Shown: positions 1-9,988, counted from the stretch's first letter. The stretch is DNA of 64,000 nucleotides from Siminovitchia terrae (GCF_003605405.2 NZ_QYTW02000001.1:124001-188000); one strand, 5' to 3'. A program made the numbers and translations. Notes: generated by a model from the sequence alone, not told the origin.

Positions 1-1326
1 GATAAGATTCCAAAGCTCCTTCGCTTTGATCTTCCTGTATGTTCTCACTTTATAACCAAGCTTTTTCCATTCGCGCACATCGCCGACTTCCTGCCATTTC
101 TCATTGTATGCCTTCATTTCGTCCTCGTTATAATTTTCAACATCCGGGAAACAAAGCTCGTACTCTTCGTCATTTTCAACAGCATCCATGAATTCATTCG
201 TAATGCAGACAGAAATATTGGCTCCAGTTAAAAACTCAGGATTATGGACAGAATATGTGCCGCCTTCTTTCAGCTTCTCATCTGCGTTGCGGAAAATTTC
301 TTCACTGAAACCGCCATATCCAGGGATCTTTCTATAATTCAGTACTCCTTGATACATTGCTTCCTCTGCTGGCGTCAACGGAGTAAATTTCAATTTGTCT
401 TTAGCATGCTTTTTAATGACCGGATCGTTTGTATTCTCAATTAAAAAGCGCAATATTCTTGGATTCTGCATCTTGGAAATGATAAATTCAACAATATCAG
501 GGTGCCAGGATGCAAGCATGATCATCTGAGCTCCACGGCGGGATCCACCCTGTTCTACAAGATGAGTAAGCTTGGCAATATCATCAAGCCAGGAAACTGA
601 TCCTGATGATTTGCCGTTTACGCCCCGTGCAAGTGTATTCCGCGGCCTTAAAGTTGAACCGTTCGTGCCAACGCCTCCGCCGCGGCTCATGATTTCCATC
701 ACTTGTTTTCTGTGTTCAGAAATGCCTTCGCGGGAATCCGCCACAAAAGGCATGACATAACAGTTAAAATAAGTAACATCTGTTCCTGCACCTGCTCCAT
801 AGAGCACCCTGCCAGCCGGAACAAAATTTAAATTAACAAGCTCTTCATAGAACTTTTCAAACCATTCCTGTCTCTTCTCTTCCGTTTTTTCCACTGAAGC
901 AAGGCCTGTTGCATTTCTTTTGGCAATTTGCTCATAAAAGACTTCAAGTGGTTTTTCGATGATATCAAGCGGACGGACGATGACTCCTGTTTCTTTTTCC
1001 TTTTCATCTTCCAACGCATTGAGGAATTCTTCTTCAACGATCACTGCAGCATTTTTTTCTTCCCAATCAATTGATTGGATGAATCCAAGCCCTCTCGCGG
1101 GAAATTTAGGGTCTTCTTTTATCGTCAAAACGACGAAATCACCAACTGATAAGGTGATTTTCTCCGTATCCTTATATGCATATCGGTCAATCATGACAAG
1201 CCGTGAAACACCTTTTTGAGTCAGTTTCATTTCAGGTGAAATTGGATGTACATGTTTGAATAATTGAATGTCTTCGTTGAGCCTTTCTATGTTTAAGCTT
1301 GTTTTTTTGGTAAATGCAACAGACAT
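1..1326 (-). CDS. nrdJ: Vitamin B12-dependent (class II) ribonucleotide reductase, N-terminal part
   Basis: Reduces ribonucleotides to deoxyribonucleotides using adenosylcobalamin and needs no oxygen-dependent radical subunit. The frame is open from an ATG at 1326 (MSVAFTKKTSLNIERL) to the window edge, giving 442 residues; the family is roughly twice as long, so the C-terminal part lies outside. Visible family motifs are AGRVLYGAGAGTDVTYFNCY (the Cys lies in the reductase substrate/disulfide region), MSRGGGVGTNGSTLRPR and QGGSRRGAQM, then NISVCITNEFM later in the barrel. AAGGAGTTGGC lies just before the ATG. Upstream lie two NrdR-like boxes. Bacillus subtilis uses class Ib nrdEF instead, so this gene marks a relative that carries a class II enzyme. 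Confidence 0.93.
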   Translation of the reverse strand, partial: MSVAFTKKTSLNIERLNEDIQLFKHVHPISPEMKLTQKGVSRLVMIDRYAYKDTEKITLSVGDFVVLTIKEDPKFPARGLGFIQSIDWEEKNAAVIVEEEFLNALEDEKEKETGVIVRPLDIIEKPLEVFYEQIAKRNATGLASVEKTEEKRQEWFEKFYEELVNLNFVPAGRVLYGAGAGTDVTYFNCYVMPFVADSREGISEHRKQVMEIMSRGGGVGTNGSTLRPRNTLARGVNGKSSGSVSWLDDIAKLTHLVEQGGSRRGAQMIMLASWHPDIVEFIISKMQNPRILRFLIENTNDPVIKKHAKDKLKFTPLTPAEEAMYQGVLNYRKIPGYGGFSEEIFRNADEKLKEGGTYSVHNPEFLTGANISVCITNEFMDAVENDEEYELCFPDVENYNEDEMKAYNEKWQEVGDVREWKKLGYKVRTYRKIKAKELWNLI

Positions 1327-1429
1327 TTTGCCAACTCCTTTATAAAAACGATTTGAAGAATGTTTATTGTGATTATGTATCTGTCATTGATAAAGTTACC
1401 ATATATATATCCTGAAAATCAATCCTTAA

Positions 1430-1477
1430 ACACAATATATTGATTTTTATTCAAAATATCTACACTACATATTGTGT
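1430..1477 (-). promoter_or_regulatory. Pair of NrdR-like boxes upstream of nrdJ
   Basis: Two 16-bp palindromes resemble the NrdR consensus ACACWATATATWGTGT: ACACAATATATTGATT at 1430–1445 and ACACTACATATTGTGT at 1462–1477. Their starts are 32 bp apart, about three helical turns, matching the paired arrangement known for NrdR. They lie 104–151 bp upstream of the nrdJ start. NrdR is the usual repressor of ribonucleotide reductase genes in bacteria, so repression of nrdJ is the likely role. No clear -35/-10 pair was assigned nearby. Confidence 0.75.
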
Positions 1478-1750
1478 TTTCAGAAATAATTGATAACTTT
1501 TTGTCAAATCTTGAATATTGAGGATTTAAAAGAAAAAACAAGCGATTGATGGAAATTTACTCTTAAACCGATTTTATTCAACAATTTTAGACTTTTTCTT
1601 TTATTGACAGATAGCCCCGTCTATATATCCCTTATCTTCTACCAGCACATTCATTTTTCATAGACGAATATTCGGAGAAAACCTTTGATTCATTGTACAG
1701 TGACGAATATAATATATCATAGGGTTATTTACTAGAAAGGGGCTTTTACA

Positions 1751-2131
1751 TTGTCATTGCTTTATTCATTACTTATTATTTTGGGAGCTATTATCGCGTT
1801 TTCTCTGTTCAATTATTTTAAACAGAAAAAAATATTAAAAACGCTCACCCAAGATGAATTCCGTATCGGATATAGAAAAGCGCAGCTGATTGATGTCCGG
1901 GAACAGAAAGAATTTGATGGCGGACATATACTGGGGGCACGCAATATCCCAATGTCTCAATTAAAAATGAGAATGAAAGAGATCAGGAAAGATAAACCTG
2001 TTTATTTATATTGCCAAAGCGGTTTACGAAGTGGAAGGGCTGCTCAACAGCTTTACAGAAAAGGTTACCGCCAGCTCTATCATTTACAGGGCGGATTTAA
2101 ACAATGGACAGGAAAAATAAAAAGTAAATAA
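1751..2131 (+). CDS. yqhL: Membrane-anchored single-domain rhodanese
   Basis: Sulfurtransferase-type domain of 126 residues. Residues 4–23 form a hydrophobic N-terminal anchor, and the rhodanese domain follows from about residue 33 (LTQDEFRIGYRKAQLIDVRE). The active-site loop is YCQSGLRSG with the catalytic Cys at 88, and the conserved LQGGFKQW closes the fold. The start is TTG, chosen because AAAGGGG lies 8 bases upstream. Position next to gcvPB is the same as B. subtilis yqhL, with convergent transcription. The physiological sulfur donor and acceptor are not known. Confidence 0.9.
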   Translation: MSLLYSLLIILGAIIAFSLFNYFKQKKILKTLTQDEFRIGYRKAQLIDVREQKEFDGGHILGARNIPMSQLKMRMKEIRKDKPVYLYCQSGLRSGRAAQQLYRKGYRQLYHLQGGFKQWTGKIKSK

Positions 2132-2132
2132 A

Positions 2133-2350
2133 AGATAAGGCGCAAGCACCTGCTCATCTACGTACAGACTGAGCCGATGCGATAGATGGCCGTCTACAGC
2201 TAGGTAAGAGTGCCTTTGTTAAGATAAAGCTTATAGGTACAAGCTAGGCGAGCGCTGAAAAAATTTGCTTTCAGTAGTGATTGGCTTATGACTTCGCCAA
2301 TGTTAACTTATCGTAAGAAAGAGCTACTGTTCAGGATAACTTCTGTGTGA
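2133..2350 (+). repeat. Degenerate copy of the long hairpin repeat (family 1)
   Basis: Begins right after the yqhL stop codon with GGCGCAAGCACCTGCTCATC, then GTACAGACTGAGCCG, as the copy after ispH at 38.58 kb does. Further in, GTTAACTTATCGTAAGAAAG matches the GTTGACTTATCGTAGGAGGA of better copies. The GC-rich hairpin core of the family is missing, so this looks like an old, decayed copy. No gene is seen here. Confidence 0.6.
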
Positions 2351-2377
2351 TACTTTATGCTTCTTTACCGATAATAT

Positions 2378-2419
2378 AAACAACCAGCCTCTTCCGTTAA
2401 CGGAGGAGGCTGGTTGTTT
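2378..2419. terminator. Bidirectional terminator between yqhL and gcvPB
   Basis: Near-perfect palindrome: AAACAACCAGCCTC pairs with GAGGCTGGTTGTTT around a TCCGTTAACGGA core. It lies between convergent yqhL and gcvPB and is A/T flanked on both sides, so it can stop both transcripts. Confidence 0.8.
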
Positions 2420-2534
2420 ATTTAAAAGATGTGCTTGTAGAAGTGAAGAGGCCGTCGAAAAAATTAGTGGAAACCGAATAAGCTGGGTATCTCTCTCCAC
2501 TATCGGTAACCGTTTTTAATGAAAGCAGCAAAGA

Positions 2535-2551
2535 ACGGGCACTAAGCCCGT
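2535..2551 (-). terminator. Weak hairpin downstream of gcvPB
   Basis: ACGGGC and GCCCGT pair around a 5-base loop; on the minus strand TTCTTTGCTGC follows. It could be the first stop for the gcv operon before the stronger palindrome further on. The T tract is poor. Confidence 0.35.
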
Positions 2552-2634
2552 CCTAACGTCCACTTATCTTCGATTTGATTAATAATGAGCTTTCTGGACA
2601 GCCCCTAACAGAATCCCCGCAAGACCATTAAGTT

Positions 2635-4095
2635 TTATTCTTTAGTATAGCGAAGGATCGGCTTTCTTGCTGCCTGTGTTTCATCCAATCTTTTTACAGT
2701 TGTATTATGAGGTGCTTCCTGGACAATTTCAGGATTCTCTTCGGCTTCCTTAGCAATCTGAATCATCGCGTCAATGAAACCATCCAGCGTCTCTTTTGAT
2801 TCTGTTTCGGTTGGTTCAAACATCATACACTCTTCTACATTAATCGGGAAGTAAATAGTTGGCGGATGATAACCAAAATCAAGGAGTCGCTTAGCGATAT
2901 CTAACGTTCTAACACCCAGTTTCTTTTGACGGGCTCCACTTAACACAAATTCATGCTTACAGTGTGTGTCATACGGTAAATCGTAATAAGGAGCAAGCTT
3001 TCTCATCATATAGTTTGCATTTAAGACGGCGTATTCCGTAACGGCCTTGAGTCCATCCGGCCCCATTGAACGAATGTAAGTATAAGCTCTCACATTGATG
3101 CCGAAGTTTCCGTAATACGGTTTTACCCTTCCAATAGAGTTTGGCCTGTCATAGTCAATGACAAATTGATCATCTTTTTTCGTGATGACCGGTTTCGGAA
3201 GAAATGGGATCAAATCTTTTTTCACGCCGACAGGGCCTGAACCGGGTCCACCTCCACCATGCGGGCCAGTAAAAGTTTTATGGAGGTTTAAATGGACAAC
3301 ATCAAATCCCATGTCGCCAGGGCGTGCTTTAGACATGACCGCATTCAAGTTTGCTCCGTCATAGTAAAGCTTTCCTCCTGCTCCATGAACAATTTCTGCC
3401 ATCTCAAGAATTTGTTCCTCAAACAATCCAAGTGTATTTGGATTTGTCAGCATCAACGCGGCTGTATCCGATCCAACAAGTGACTTGAGATGCTCCAAGT
3501 CGACGAGACCGTCTTCTCCGGAACGGACCATTATTGTTTCAAGGCCCGCAACAGTAGCTGAGGCTGGATTGGTTCCATGAGCGGAATCAGGAACAATGAC
3601 CTTTGTGCGGTCCATCTCACCGTTTGCTTCATGGAAAGCACGGATCATCATCAGACCTGTCCACTCTCCATGTGCCCCTGCAGCAGTTTGCAGAGTGACT
3701 TCATCCATCCCTGTAATTTCTTTTAAATGTTCTTGCAAATCATACATCAGTTCCAAAGCACCCTGGATAGATGACTCTGGCTGCAGAGGGTGTATGTGGG
3801 CAAAACCTGGAATACGAGCGACAGCTTCATTGATTTTTGGATTGTATTTCATTGTACATGAACCTAGCGGATAAAATCCTGAGTCGATTCCATGGTTGTG
3901 GGTTGAGAGCTCGGTATAGTGCCTCATGATATCCAATTCGGAAACCTCAGGCAAATCAGGTTCCTCTTCCCTTAGATACCCCGTTGGAATGCATTGCTCA
4001 ATATCAATTTCCGGAACGTCGATATCAGGCAAACTGTATCCTATGCGTCCGGGTGTGGATTTTTCAAATATTAACGGCATAACCACTTCACTCAT
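2635..4095 (-). CDS. gcvPB: Glycine dehydrogenase (decarboxylating) subunit 2
   Basis: C-terminal half of the P-protein of the glycine cleavage system: with GcvPA it decarboxylates glycine with PLP and hands the aminomethyl group to lipoyl-H protein. It is 486 residues, the usual length. The PLP lysine is in [20 protein letters not shown], a family hallmark. [12 protein letters not shown] and [12 protein letters not shown] are also typical of subunit 2. The ATG overlaps the gcvPA stop by 4 bases (ATGA), so the two subunits are translationally coupled. It is the last gene of the riboswitch-controlled operon. Confidence 0.97.
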   Translation of the reverse strand: MSEVVMPLIFEKSTPGRIGYSLPDIDVPEIDIEQCIPTGYLREEEPDLPEVSELDIMRHYTELSTHNHGIDSGFYPLGSCTMKYNPKINEAVARIPGFAHIHPLQPESSIQGALELMYDLQEHLKEITGMDEVTLQTAAGAHGEWTGLMMIRAFHEANGEMDRTKVIVPDSAHGTNPASATVAGLETIMVRSGEDGLVDLEHLKSLVGSDTAALMLTNPNTLGLFEEQILEMAEIVHGAGGKLYYDGANLNAVMSKARPGDMGFDVVHLNLHKTFTGPHGGGGPGSGPVGVKKDLIPFLPKPVITKKDDQFVIDYDRPNSIGRVKPYYGNFGINVRAYTYIRSMGPDGLKAVTEYAVLNANYMMRKLAPYYDLPYDTHCKHEFVLSGARQKKLGVRTLDIAKRLLDFGYHPPTIYFPINVEECMMFEPTETESKETLDGFIDAMIQIAKEAEENPEIVQEAPHNTTVKRLDETQAARKPILRYTKE

Positions 4096-5438
4096 TGATT
4101 ATCCCCCAATTCTGTAATAAATTGATCGATCTCTTCTTTTGTCCGTAGTTCTGTTACTGCAATAAGCATATGGTTTTCAAACTCCGAATAGTTGCGTCCA
4201 AGATCATAGCCACCGATTATACCTTTTTCAAGAAGACTTTCATTCACCTCATGGACAGGTTTGTTTAGCTTAACAACAAATTCATTAAAGTGATATCCGT
4301 CCAAAGGAAGTTCAAATCCTTTTTTCTTAAAAGCTTCTTTCGCATAGTGTGTTTTTTGAATATTTTGGGTGGACATTTCTTTGACACCTTTTTTTCCTAA
4401 AGCTGTCATCGCCACAGATGCAGCCAATGCGTTCAACGCCTGGTTCGAGCAAATATTGGAAGTGGCCTTGTCTCTGCGAATATGCTGTTCCCGAGCTTGC
4501 AATGTCAATACAAACCCTCTTTTGCCATCCTCATCGACCGTTTGACCCACTAGTCTTCCTGGAACTTTCCTCATTAGCTTTTTCGATACAGCAAAGAAAC
4601 CGCAATGCGGTCCGCCAAAGGAAGTCGGAATACCAAACGGCTGAGCGTCTCCTACAACAATATCAGCTCCAAGGCTTCCTGGTGAAGCAAGAACACCAAG
4701 CGCTAGAGGATTGCTGGACACAACAAACTGCGCTTTTACATCATGTACAAGAGGCTCAATGTCCTTCAAAGGCTCAACGAGTCCAAAGAAGTTCGGATAT
4801 TGGACAATAACCGCAGCAACGTCTTGGTCAAGCTCAGACTTCAAGGCTTCAATGTCAGTCAAGCCACCCTTGGATGGTACTTCAACCACGTCGATATTCT
4901 GACCCTTAGCGTATGTCTTCAATACATCACGTGATTCAGGGTGAACGGTCTGAGATACAAGTACTTTTTTGCGTTTTGTATGACCGGCACTCAGCATCGC
5001 GGCCTCGGCAAGAGCAGTACCGCCATCATACATCGACGAGTTGGCAACATCCATTCCTGTAAGCTCACAAATCATTGTTTGGAATTCAAAAATAGCTTGC
5101 AGCTCGCCCTGTGAAATTTCCGGCTGGTACGGAGTATAAGCTGTGTAAAACTCCGACCTTGATATCACATGGTCTACAATTACCGGAATGTAGTGATCAT
5201 ACACCCCTGCGCCAAGAAAACTTGTATTGCTTTTCAAGTCGGCATTTTGGGCTGCAAGGCTGGCAAGCTCTTTCATTAATGCCGTTTCAGATTTCGCTTG
5301 CTTTATATTGTACTCGCCTTTGAACCGGACTTTTTCCGGGATATCGAAAAATAGCTCCTCAATCGAATCAGCTCCGATTGTCTCCAGCATCTCTTTTTTA
5401 TCTTGCTCTGTCATAGGGAGATAACGATGTTTGATCAT
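4092..5438 (-). CDS. gcvPA: Glycine dehydrogenase (decarboxylating) subunit 1
   Basis: N-terminal half of the split P-protein, partner of GcvPB. The start is placed at the internal ATG ([14 protein letters not shown]), giving 448 residues; GGAGGATGAAGG precedes this ATG, and homologues begin with [10 protein letters not shown]. An in-frame ATG 18 bases upstream (5456) sits inside that ribosome-binding region and is less likely. The family motifs [31 protein letters not shown] and [10 protein letters not shown] are present. The gene follows gcvT after 19 bases and overlaps gcvPB. Confidence 0.95.
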   Translation of the reverse strand: MIKHRYLPMTEQDKKEMLETIGADSIEELFFDIPEKVRFKGEYNIKQAKSETALMKELASLAAQNADLKSNTSFLGAGVYDHYIPVIVDHVISRSEFYTAYTPYQPEISQGELQAIFEFQTMICELTGMDVANSSMYDGGTALAEAAMLSAGHTKRKKVLVSQTVHPESRDVLKTYAKGQNIDVVEVPSKGGLTDIEALKSELDQDVAAVIVQYPNFFGLVEPLKDIEPLVHDVKAQFVVSSNPLALGVLASPGSLGADIVVGDAQPFGIPTSFGGPHCGFFAVSKKLMRKVPGRLVGQTVDEDGKRGFVLTLQAREQHIRRDKATSNICSNQALNALAASVAMTALGKKGVKEMSTQNIQKTHYAKEAFKKKGFELPLDGYHFNEFVVKLNKPVHEVNESLLEKGIIGGYDLGRNYSEFENHMLIAVTELRTKEEIDQFITELGDNQ

Positions 5439-5457
5439 ATTTCCTTCATCCTCCATC

Positions 5458-6564
5458 CTACTTTTTTGGGCGCTTATAAAACGGCGTTTGAATGACTTTT
5501 GCTTTTAGGCGTTTTTTACGCACTTCTATTTCAACTTCATTTCCCTCTTCAGTATAGTTAGAGCTGATTAAGACAAGCCCGATATTTTTCTTCAATGTAG
5601 GGGATTGCGTACCTGAAGTGACATAGCCGATTTCGTTGTCGCCTGAAAAAACCCTGTATCCGGTTCTTGGTATCCCTCTGTCAATCATTTCAACACCGAC
5701 AAGTTTTCTTTCCACACCTTGTTCCTTTTGCTTTTTCAAGGCTTCTTTTCCAATAAAATCAGCCTCTTTGTTCAACTTGACGGCAAATCCCAATCCCGCC
5801 TCTAATGGTGTGATTTCAGGTGAAAGCTCTTGTCCATACAATGGGAGTCCCGCCTCAAACCGCAGTGTATCCCTTGCTCCCAAACCGCACGGTACAATTC
5901 CCTCATCCTTGCCTATTTCCAGCAGAGTGCTCCATAATTTTTCCGCGTCATCCGCATGACAATATATCTCAAATCCATCTTCACCTGTATACCCTGTACG
6001 AGAAACAAGTGCTCCGACTCCATCCAGATCTACATCCTGCTTAAACTTGAAAAAACTGATGTCATTCAAATCTGTATCTTTTGAAAGCTTCTGCAGGATC
6101 GACTGAGCTTTTGGTCCTTGAATGGCAATCAACGCATATTGGTCCGAAACATTTTCAACACTGACATCACCAACTATATGTTTCTTTAGCCAGTCAAAAT
6201 CTTTTTCCGTATTTGCAGCATTTACGACAAGGAAATATTCTTCTTCTCCCAGCTTATAGACAAGCAGATCATCAACCACACCGCCATTTTCATAGCATAA
6301 AGCTGTATAAAGTGCGCCGCCGACTTTCAGTTTGGAGAAATCATTAGTCATCATTTTTTGCAGGAAGTCAAGACTGTCTTTCCCTTTGACGATAACCTCA
6401 CCCATGTGGGATACATCAAAAATACCGGCATTCTCTCGTACTGCCTCATGCTCATCTTTGATGCCGGAAAATTGGACCGGCATATCCCAACCGCCAAAAT
6501 CGATTGTCTTGGCCCCAAATGCTTTGTATAAAGGATACAATGGGGTCTTCTTTAAATCGGTCAT
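5458..6564 (-). CDS. gcvT: Aminomethyltransferase (glycine cleavage T-protein)
   Basis: Transfers the methylene carbon from aminomethyl-lipoyl H-protein to tetrahydrofolate and releases ammonia. The protein has 368 residues with [20 protein letters not shown] near the N-terminus, the folate-site motif FDVSHMGE, and [14 protein letters not shown] plus [18 protein letters not shown] in the middle. The gene is first in the operon behind the glycine riboswitch. GAGGAGG lies about 13 bases before the ATG, slightly long spacing; a 4-codon ATGAAGAAACGATGA overlaps the start. Confidence 0.96.
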   Translation of the reverse strand: MTDLKKTPLYPLYKAFGAKTIDFGGWDMPVQFSGIKDEHEAVRENAGIFDVSHMGEVIVKGKDSLDFLQKMMTNDFSKLKVGGALYTALCYENGGVVDDLLVYKLGEEEYFLVVNAANTEKDFDWLKKHIVGDVSVENVSDQYALIAIQGPKAQSILQKLSKDTDLNDISFFKFKQDVDLDGVGALVSRTGYTGEDGFEIYCHADDAEKLWSTLLEIGKDEGIVPCGLGARDTLRFEAGLPLYGQELSPEITPLEAGLGFAVKLNKEADFIGKEALKKQKEQGVERKLVGVEMIDRGIPRTGYRVFSGDNEIGYVTSGTQSPTLKKNIGLVLISSNYTEEGNEVEIEVRKKRLKAKVIQTPFYKRPKK

Positions 6565-6613
6565 CGTTTCTTCATTCCTCCTCGGATTTTGGTTTGTTAC
6601 TGTTATGAGGGCA

Positions 6614-6656
6614 TAAAAAAAGACAGAAAAGCCCCATTAAAAGGTCTCTCTGTCTT
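6614..6656 (-). terminator. Riboswitch expression-platform hairpin
   Basis: Between the second glycine aptamer and gcvT. On the minus strand AAGACAGAGAGACC pairs with the later GGGGCTTTTCTGTC, followed by a run of seven T. This is an intrinsic terminator, expected to form when glycine is low. Confidence 0.75.
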
Positions 6657-6826
6657 GGTACCTGAAAGTTTGACCGGGTAGTTCCGGCTTTCCCCTTTGG
6701 TGGCTCCACATCGCGGAACACTCTCCAGAGCTGCGTCGGACAAGAGTCTTTTTGCCTGAGAGATTCACAGAATTTCTGCTTGCTCCTTCGGCGCTGTATA
6801 TACAGTCTCTCCTCTTGTCTTCATTC
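6657..6826 (-). ncRNA. Tandem glycine riboswitch (gcvT element)
   Basis: Two aptamers in series on the minus strand. The first has GGAGAGACTG, GCGCCGAAGGAGCAA and GAATCTCTCAGGCAAAA. The second has CTCTGGAGAGTG, CCACCAAAGGGGAAAG and CTTTCAGGTACC. These are the conserved blocks of the gcvT RNA family, which binds glycine in two linked pockets and turns on glycine cleavage genes when glycine is plentiful. It lies immediately upstream of gcvT. Confidence 0.95.
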
Positions 6827-6947
6827 GCCTATATTCTTTTAAAAACTGGTTATACTTATATGTATATGGGTTTCTGTCCATTGTATCGTATCATTCTTTA
6901 ACTTACTTTTCAAACTTTTTTCTTACAAATCCTTCAGGAGGTCTATC

Positions 6948-8639
6948 ATGTCTATTACAGTCAACTTCAACCGGAATTGGATGCCCGGATTTTTGGACCG
7001 GTTTGAAAAAGACGGGCCATGGGCAGACCAAAAGCTGTTCAATCTATCATTAATAGCAGAAAAACACCTTCTTGTTCCCGATTTCGAAGGTCTCGTTGCT
7101 CCAAAACGTCTGCCAGAATTAACACCGCTACCTCATCAGGTAGACACTGCATCTAGAGTAATAGAGGACATGAACGGCAAAGCGATTTTGGCGGATGAAG
7201 TAGGACTAGGAAAAACCATTGAAGCCGGACTGGTTTTAAAAGAATACATGATACGAGGCTTGGTAAAAAGAGCTCTAATTCTAGTACCTGCATCCCTCGT
7301 ATCTCAATGGACCTTTGAACTCAATTCAAAATTTTATATACAAGCCGTGGCTGCCACCAAAAGCTATGTCTGGGAACAGTATGACTGCGTAGTGTCGTCC
7401 ATCGATACAGCAAAACGGAGCCCTCATAAGGAAATCATCGCCGAGCAGGAATTTGATCTGATCATCATTGATGAAGCGCATAAACTTAAAAACCATAAAA
7501 CCAAGAATTATGAGTTTGTACAGTCTCTTAAAAAGAAGTTTTGTCTTTTACTAACAGCAACACCTATTCAGAATAAAATCGAAGAAATCTTTTACCTTGT
7601 CTCTTTGTTGAAGCCAGGGCATTTGGGGAACCAATCAAGCTTTTTGGAAAAATATAAAAATAAAAGGCTGTCAGTCAAAGAAAACGAACACTTAAAAAGC
7701 CTAGTAAACAAAGTAATGATTAGGAACAGAAGGACTGATACCGGAATTGAATGGACCAAGCGCCATGTAGAGACGATTCCAATCGATTTTAATGAGCAAG
7801 AAAAAGAGCTTTATCAGGCCTTTGATTTCCTGCGTCCATCTAATGTCCCCATGCCTGCATTTTCGATCATGACGCTTCAGCGGGAAGCATGTAGCAGCAG
7901 GGAGGCCGTATTTTTCACTCTAAAAAACATGCTGCAAAAAGAAAACCCATCAGCACAATACATTCAATACATCCAATTAATTCAACAAAAAATCAATGCA
8001 GTCACTCGAAATTCTAAAGCAGAAAAAGCCTTGGAATTGATCAAAAAAATTGATGACAAGGTGATTATTTTTACCGAATATAGAGCAACACAATTATATT
8101 TGCAGTGGTTCTTGCAGCAGCAAGGGATAAAGTCTGTCCCATTCAGGGGCGGTTTCAAACGAAGTAAAAAAGATTGGATGAGGGACCTATTCATGAACCA
8201 AGTTCAAGTTCTTATAGCGACAGAGGCTGGCGGCGAAGGGATCAACCTTCAATTTTGCAGCCATGTCATTAACTATGATCTGCCTTGGAATCCCATGAGG
8301 TTGGAACAGCGGATAGGCCGCGTCCATCGTCTTGGGCAAAAAGAGGATGTCCATATTTATAACTTCGCAGTAAAAAATACAATCGAAGAACATATTGTCA
8401 ATTTACTTACGAATAAGATTAAGCTATTTGAACGGGTTGTAGGAGAACTTGATGATATTTTAGCCAAACTGGATGGTGGAAGCATCGAAGAACATATGAT
8501 GGATATTTTCAAAACGTCCAGAACAGAGGGAGAAATGAAGGTAAAAATGTCCAACCTTGCAGCAATGATCGAATTCTCCGATATGATAAGAAAGGAAGAT
8601 GCTGCTGATGCTTCAACAGGAAATCCATCAATATCTTGA
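6948..8639 (+). CDS. yqhH: SNF2-family DNA/RNA helicase-like ATPase
   Basis: 563 residues, close to B. subtilis YqhH. The N-terminal ATPase lobe has the Walker A variant DEVGLGKTIEAGL (about residues 83–95) and the Walker B box IIIDEAHKLKN. Motif III is LLLTATPIQN. The C-terminal lobe has EAGGEGINLQ and NPMRLEQRIGRVHRLGQ, the arginine-finger motif VI of Swi2/Snf2 proteins. It belongs to the short RapA-like group. AGGAGG lies 8 bases before the ATG. It is divergent from gcvT and its end overlaps yqhG. Its substrate is unknown. Confidence 0.92.
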   Translation: MSITVNFNRNWMPGFLDRFEKDGPWADQKLFNLSLIAEKHLLVPDFEGLVAPKRLPELTPLPHQVDTASRVIEDMNGKAILADEVGLGKTIEAGLVLKEYMIRGLVKRALILVPASLVSQWTFELNSKFYIQAVAATKSYVWEQYDCVVSSIDTAKRSPHKEIIAEQEFDLIIIDEAHKLKNHKTKNYEFVQSLKKKFCLLLTATPIQNKIEEIFYLVSLLKPGHLGNQSSFLEKYKNKRLSVKENEHLKSLVNKVMIRNRRTDTGIEWTKRHVETIPIDFNEQEKELYQAFDFLRPSNVPMPAFSIMTLQREACSSREAVFFTLKNMLQKENPSAQYIQYIQLIQQKINAVTRNSKAEKALELIKKIDDKVIIFTEYRATQLYLQWFLQQQGIKSVPFRGGFKRSKKDWMRDLFMNQVQVLIATEAGGEGINLQFCSHVINYDLPWNPMRLEQRIGRVHRLGQKEDVHIYNFAVKNTIEEHIVNLLTNKIKLFERVVGELDDILAKLDGGSIEEHMMDIFKTSRTEGEMKVKMSNLAAMIEFSDMIRKEDAADASTGNPSIS

Positions 8640-9402
8640 ACAGTTTTTTATAGCGACAGGCTGTACAATTGAGGAAAGTGGTGCAGGGGCATTGACAGTC
8701 CAACTGACAATTGAAATGGATAAAGAACTGATGAACCGCCCATTTTATTGGACGTATCTCGAAAAAACAGGCGGTATCCCGAACCCGATGAAGGTTACTT
8801 TCATTACAGACCAGGAAAAAGCACCGCCTGATATAAAGGGAGAGTTCATCCATTTCGGGGCGCCGCGGCTCCATCAAATCTTTGAAACCGCCAGAAAACT
8901 TTCGGCATATATACGACTTTACGAAAAGCCTGTAATGAATGCAGGACAGAACGTCCCCCTTCACCCTTGGCTTAACGTAAATATGAAAATCTCCTACCGC
9001 TCGGACAGAAAAAAGGATGTTTTCAGATCTTTTGGCCTGAACTTAATCAATGGAAGCCTAATAGAGTCATTCCATGAAAAAATCACAAACATCGATCTAT
9101 CGCCTAAAATACCGGACTACTGCTTTACTATTTCACCTATCATCATGCCGGCAAGCGGCTTAAAAAGGATTGAATCCTTTTTAACAAGTGAAGTCCAAAG
9201 CCAAGAACACCCATGGGCAGAGGCTGCAATGAAAAGATGGGAGGAAGACACAAAGCTGTTGAATCATTTTTATGAATATGCGGAAGAAAAGCCGGAAACT
9301 TTTTTTGTTGAAAAAAATGCTTTGGAAGATCAGTATAGTCCTTCCATTTACGTAGATATTCTGAACGGAGGTATCATCTATCTGAATACCTTGCCTGCTT
9401 AA
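8608..9402 (+). CDS. yqhG: YqhG family protein of unknown function
   Basis: Protein of 264 residues starting MLQQEIHQYLEQFF; it matches YqhG in size and place. No known catalytic motif is visible. The start is put at the ATG with AAAGGAAG 9–10 bases upstream; an ATG 9 bases earlier (8599) is too close to that site. The start lies inside the end of yqhH, so the pair is probably co-translated and acts together. The 3' end overlaps convergent yqzE by 29 bases. Confidence 0.85.
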   Translation: MLQQEIHQYLEQFFIATGCTIEESGAGALTVQLTIEMDKELMNRPFYWTYLEKTGGIPNPMKVTFITDQEKAPPDIKGEFIHFGAPRLHQIFETARKLSAYIRLYEKPVMNAGQNVPLHPWLNVNMKISYRSDRKKDVFRSFGLNLINGSLIESFHEKITNIDLSPKIPDYCFTISPIIMPASGLKRIESFLTSEVQSQEHPWAEAAMKRWEEDTKLLNHFYEYAEEKPETFFVEKNALEDQYSPSIYVDILNGGIIYLNTLPA

Positions 9403-9598
9403 TCATCCTCCAAATTTTCCGCCGGTCTTTTTTAAGCCACATGGTAAGCGAGAAGGGCACCATTCCAAGCCAATTGACCAGGAATGGTGTTTTCATTTGT
9501 TTGCGTTCATCCCTTTGCTTCTTTCTTTCCGACCTCGGTGTTTCCATACGCTGAATCAATGTTTTTGCCATATATTTCACATAATCATTTGTTGACAT
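9374..9598 (-). CDS. yqzE: YqzE family protein, last gene of the comG region
   Basis: 74 residues, starting MSTNDYVKYMAKTLIQRMET. A basic middle (RSERKKQRDERKQMK) is followed by a short hydrophobic stretch (FLVNWLGMVPFSLTMW) that is probably membrane-associated. It follows comGG by 63 bases on the same strand, as in B. subtilis, where yqzE lies at the end of the competence operon. AAGGG lies about 11 bases upstream of the chosen ATG. Function unknown. The tail is antisense to the last codons of yqhG. Confidence 0.8.
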   Translation of the reverse strand: MSTNDYVKYMAKTLIQRMETPRSERKKQRDERKQMKTPFLVNWLGMVPFSLTMWLKKDRRKIWRMIKQARYSDR

Positions 9599-9661
9599 GG
9601 TCGCACATCCCTTCATTAACTGAAGTATGTCCAAAACAGCGGAAATTGAACCTCTGTGAAC

Positions 9662-9988
9662 TTAGGGATCGGAAAGCTGCCGTTCCTTCTTCCTTTCACT
9701 TTCAATAAGCAGCTTACTCCCACCATGTTGATGATTCAGTCCACTAATCTCATCCTCAGACTCTGGAGCCAAATGGCTATTCTCAAACATCCCACTTTCC
9801 AAAGGTTCGTTTGCCGGCCTTTTTTCTGCAATAAGCTGTTGATGAATTTCTTTTTTGTAAAACTGCCTGATCTCGCTTATATAATGATATTGCGATACAT
9901 AGGAAAATGCTGCCTGACCCACAGCAAATATTGCAATCAGTATAATAATCAAAGTAATGGGTAAAACAGATCCCCGTTCATTGATCAT
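9662..9988 (-). CDS. comGG: Competence pseudopilin-like protein ComGG
   Basis: 108 residues beginning MINERGSVLPITLIIILIAI: a pilin-like hydrophobic helix follows the short leader, without the strict G-F cleavage motif of the other pseudopilins, as is usual for ComGG. The start is fixed by AGGAGGGGCTAC directly before the ATG; earlier in-frame codons lie inside comGF. The comGF stop overlaps this start. It is thought to be a minor component of the transformation pseudopilus in the membrane/cell wall. Confidence 0.85.
   Translation of the reverse strand: MINERGSVLPITLIIILIAIFAVGQAAFSYVSQYHYISEIRQFYKKEIHQQLIAEKRPANEPLESGMFENSHLAPESEDEISGLNHQHGGSKLLIESERKKERQLSDP

Noticed and set aside
1327-1750. 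Cobalamin riboswitch before the B12-dependent reductase
   Set aside because: The region is A/T-rich and lacks a B12 box (GCCACTG-type) and the long structured leader.
4418-4810. Long plus-strand frame antisense to gcvPA
   Set aside because: It is a shadow of gcvPA, whose protein sequence is unmistakable.
8509-8964. Minus-strand frame across yqhH/yqhG
   Set aside because: Shadow of the two real plus-strand genes, without a ribosome site or family match.
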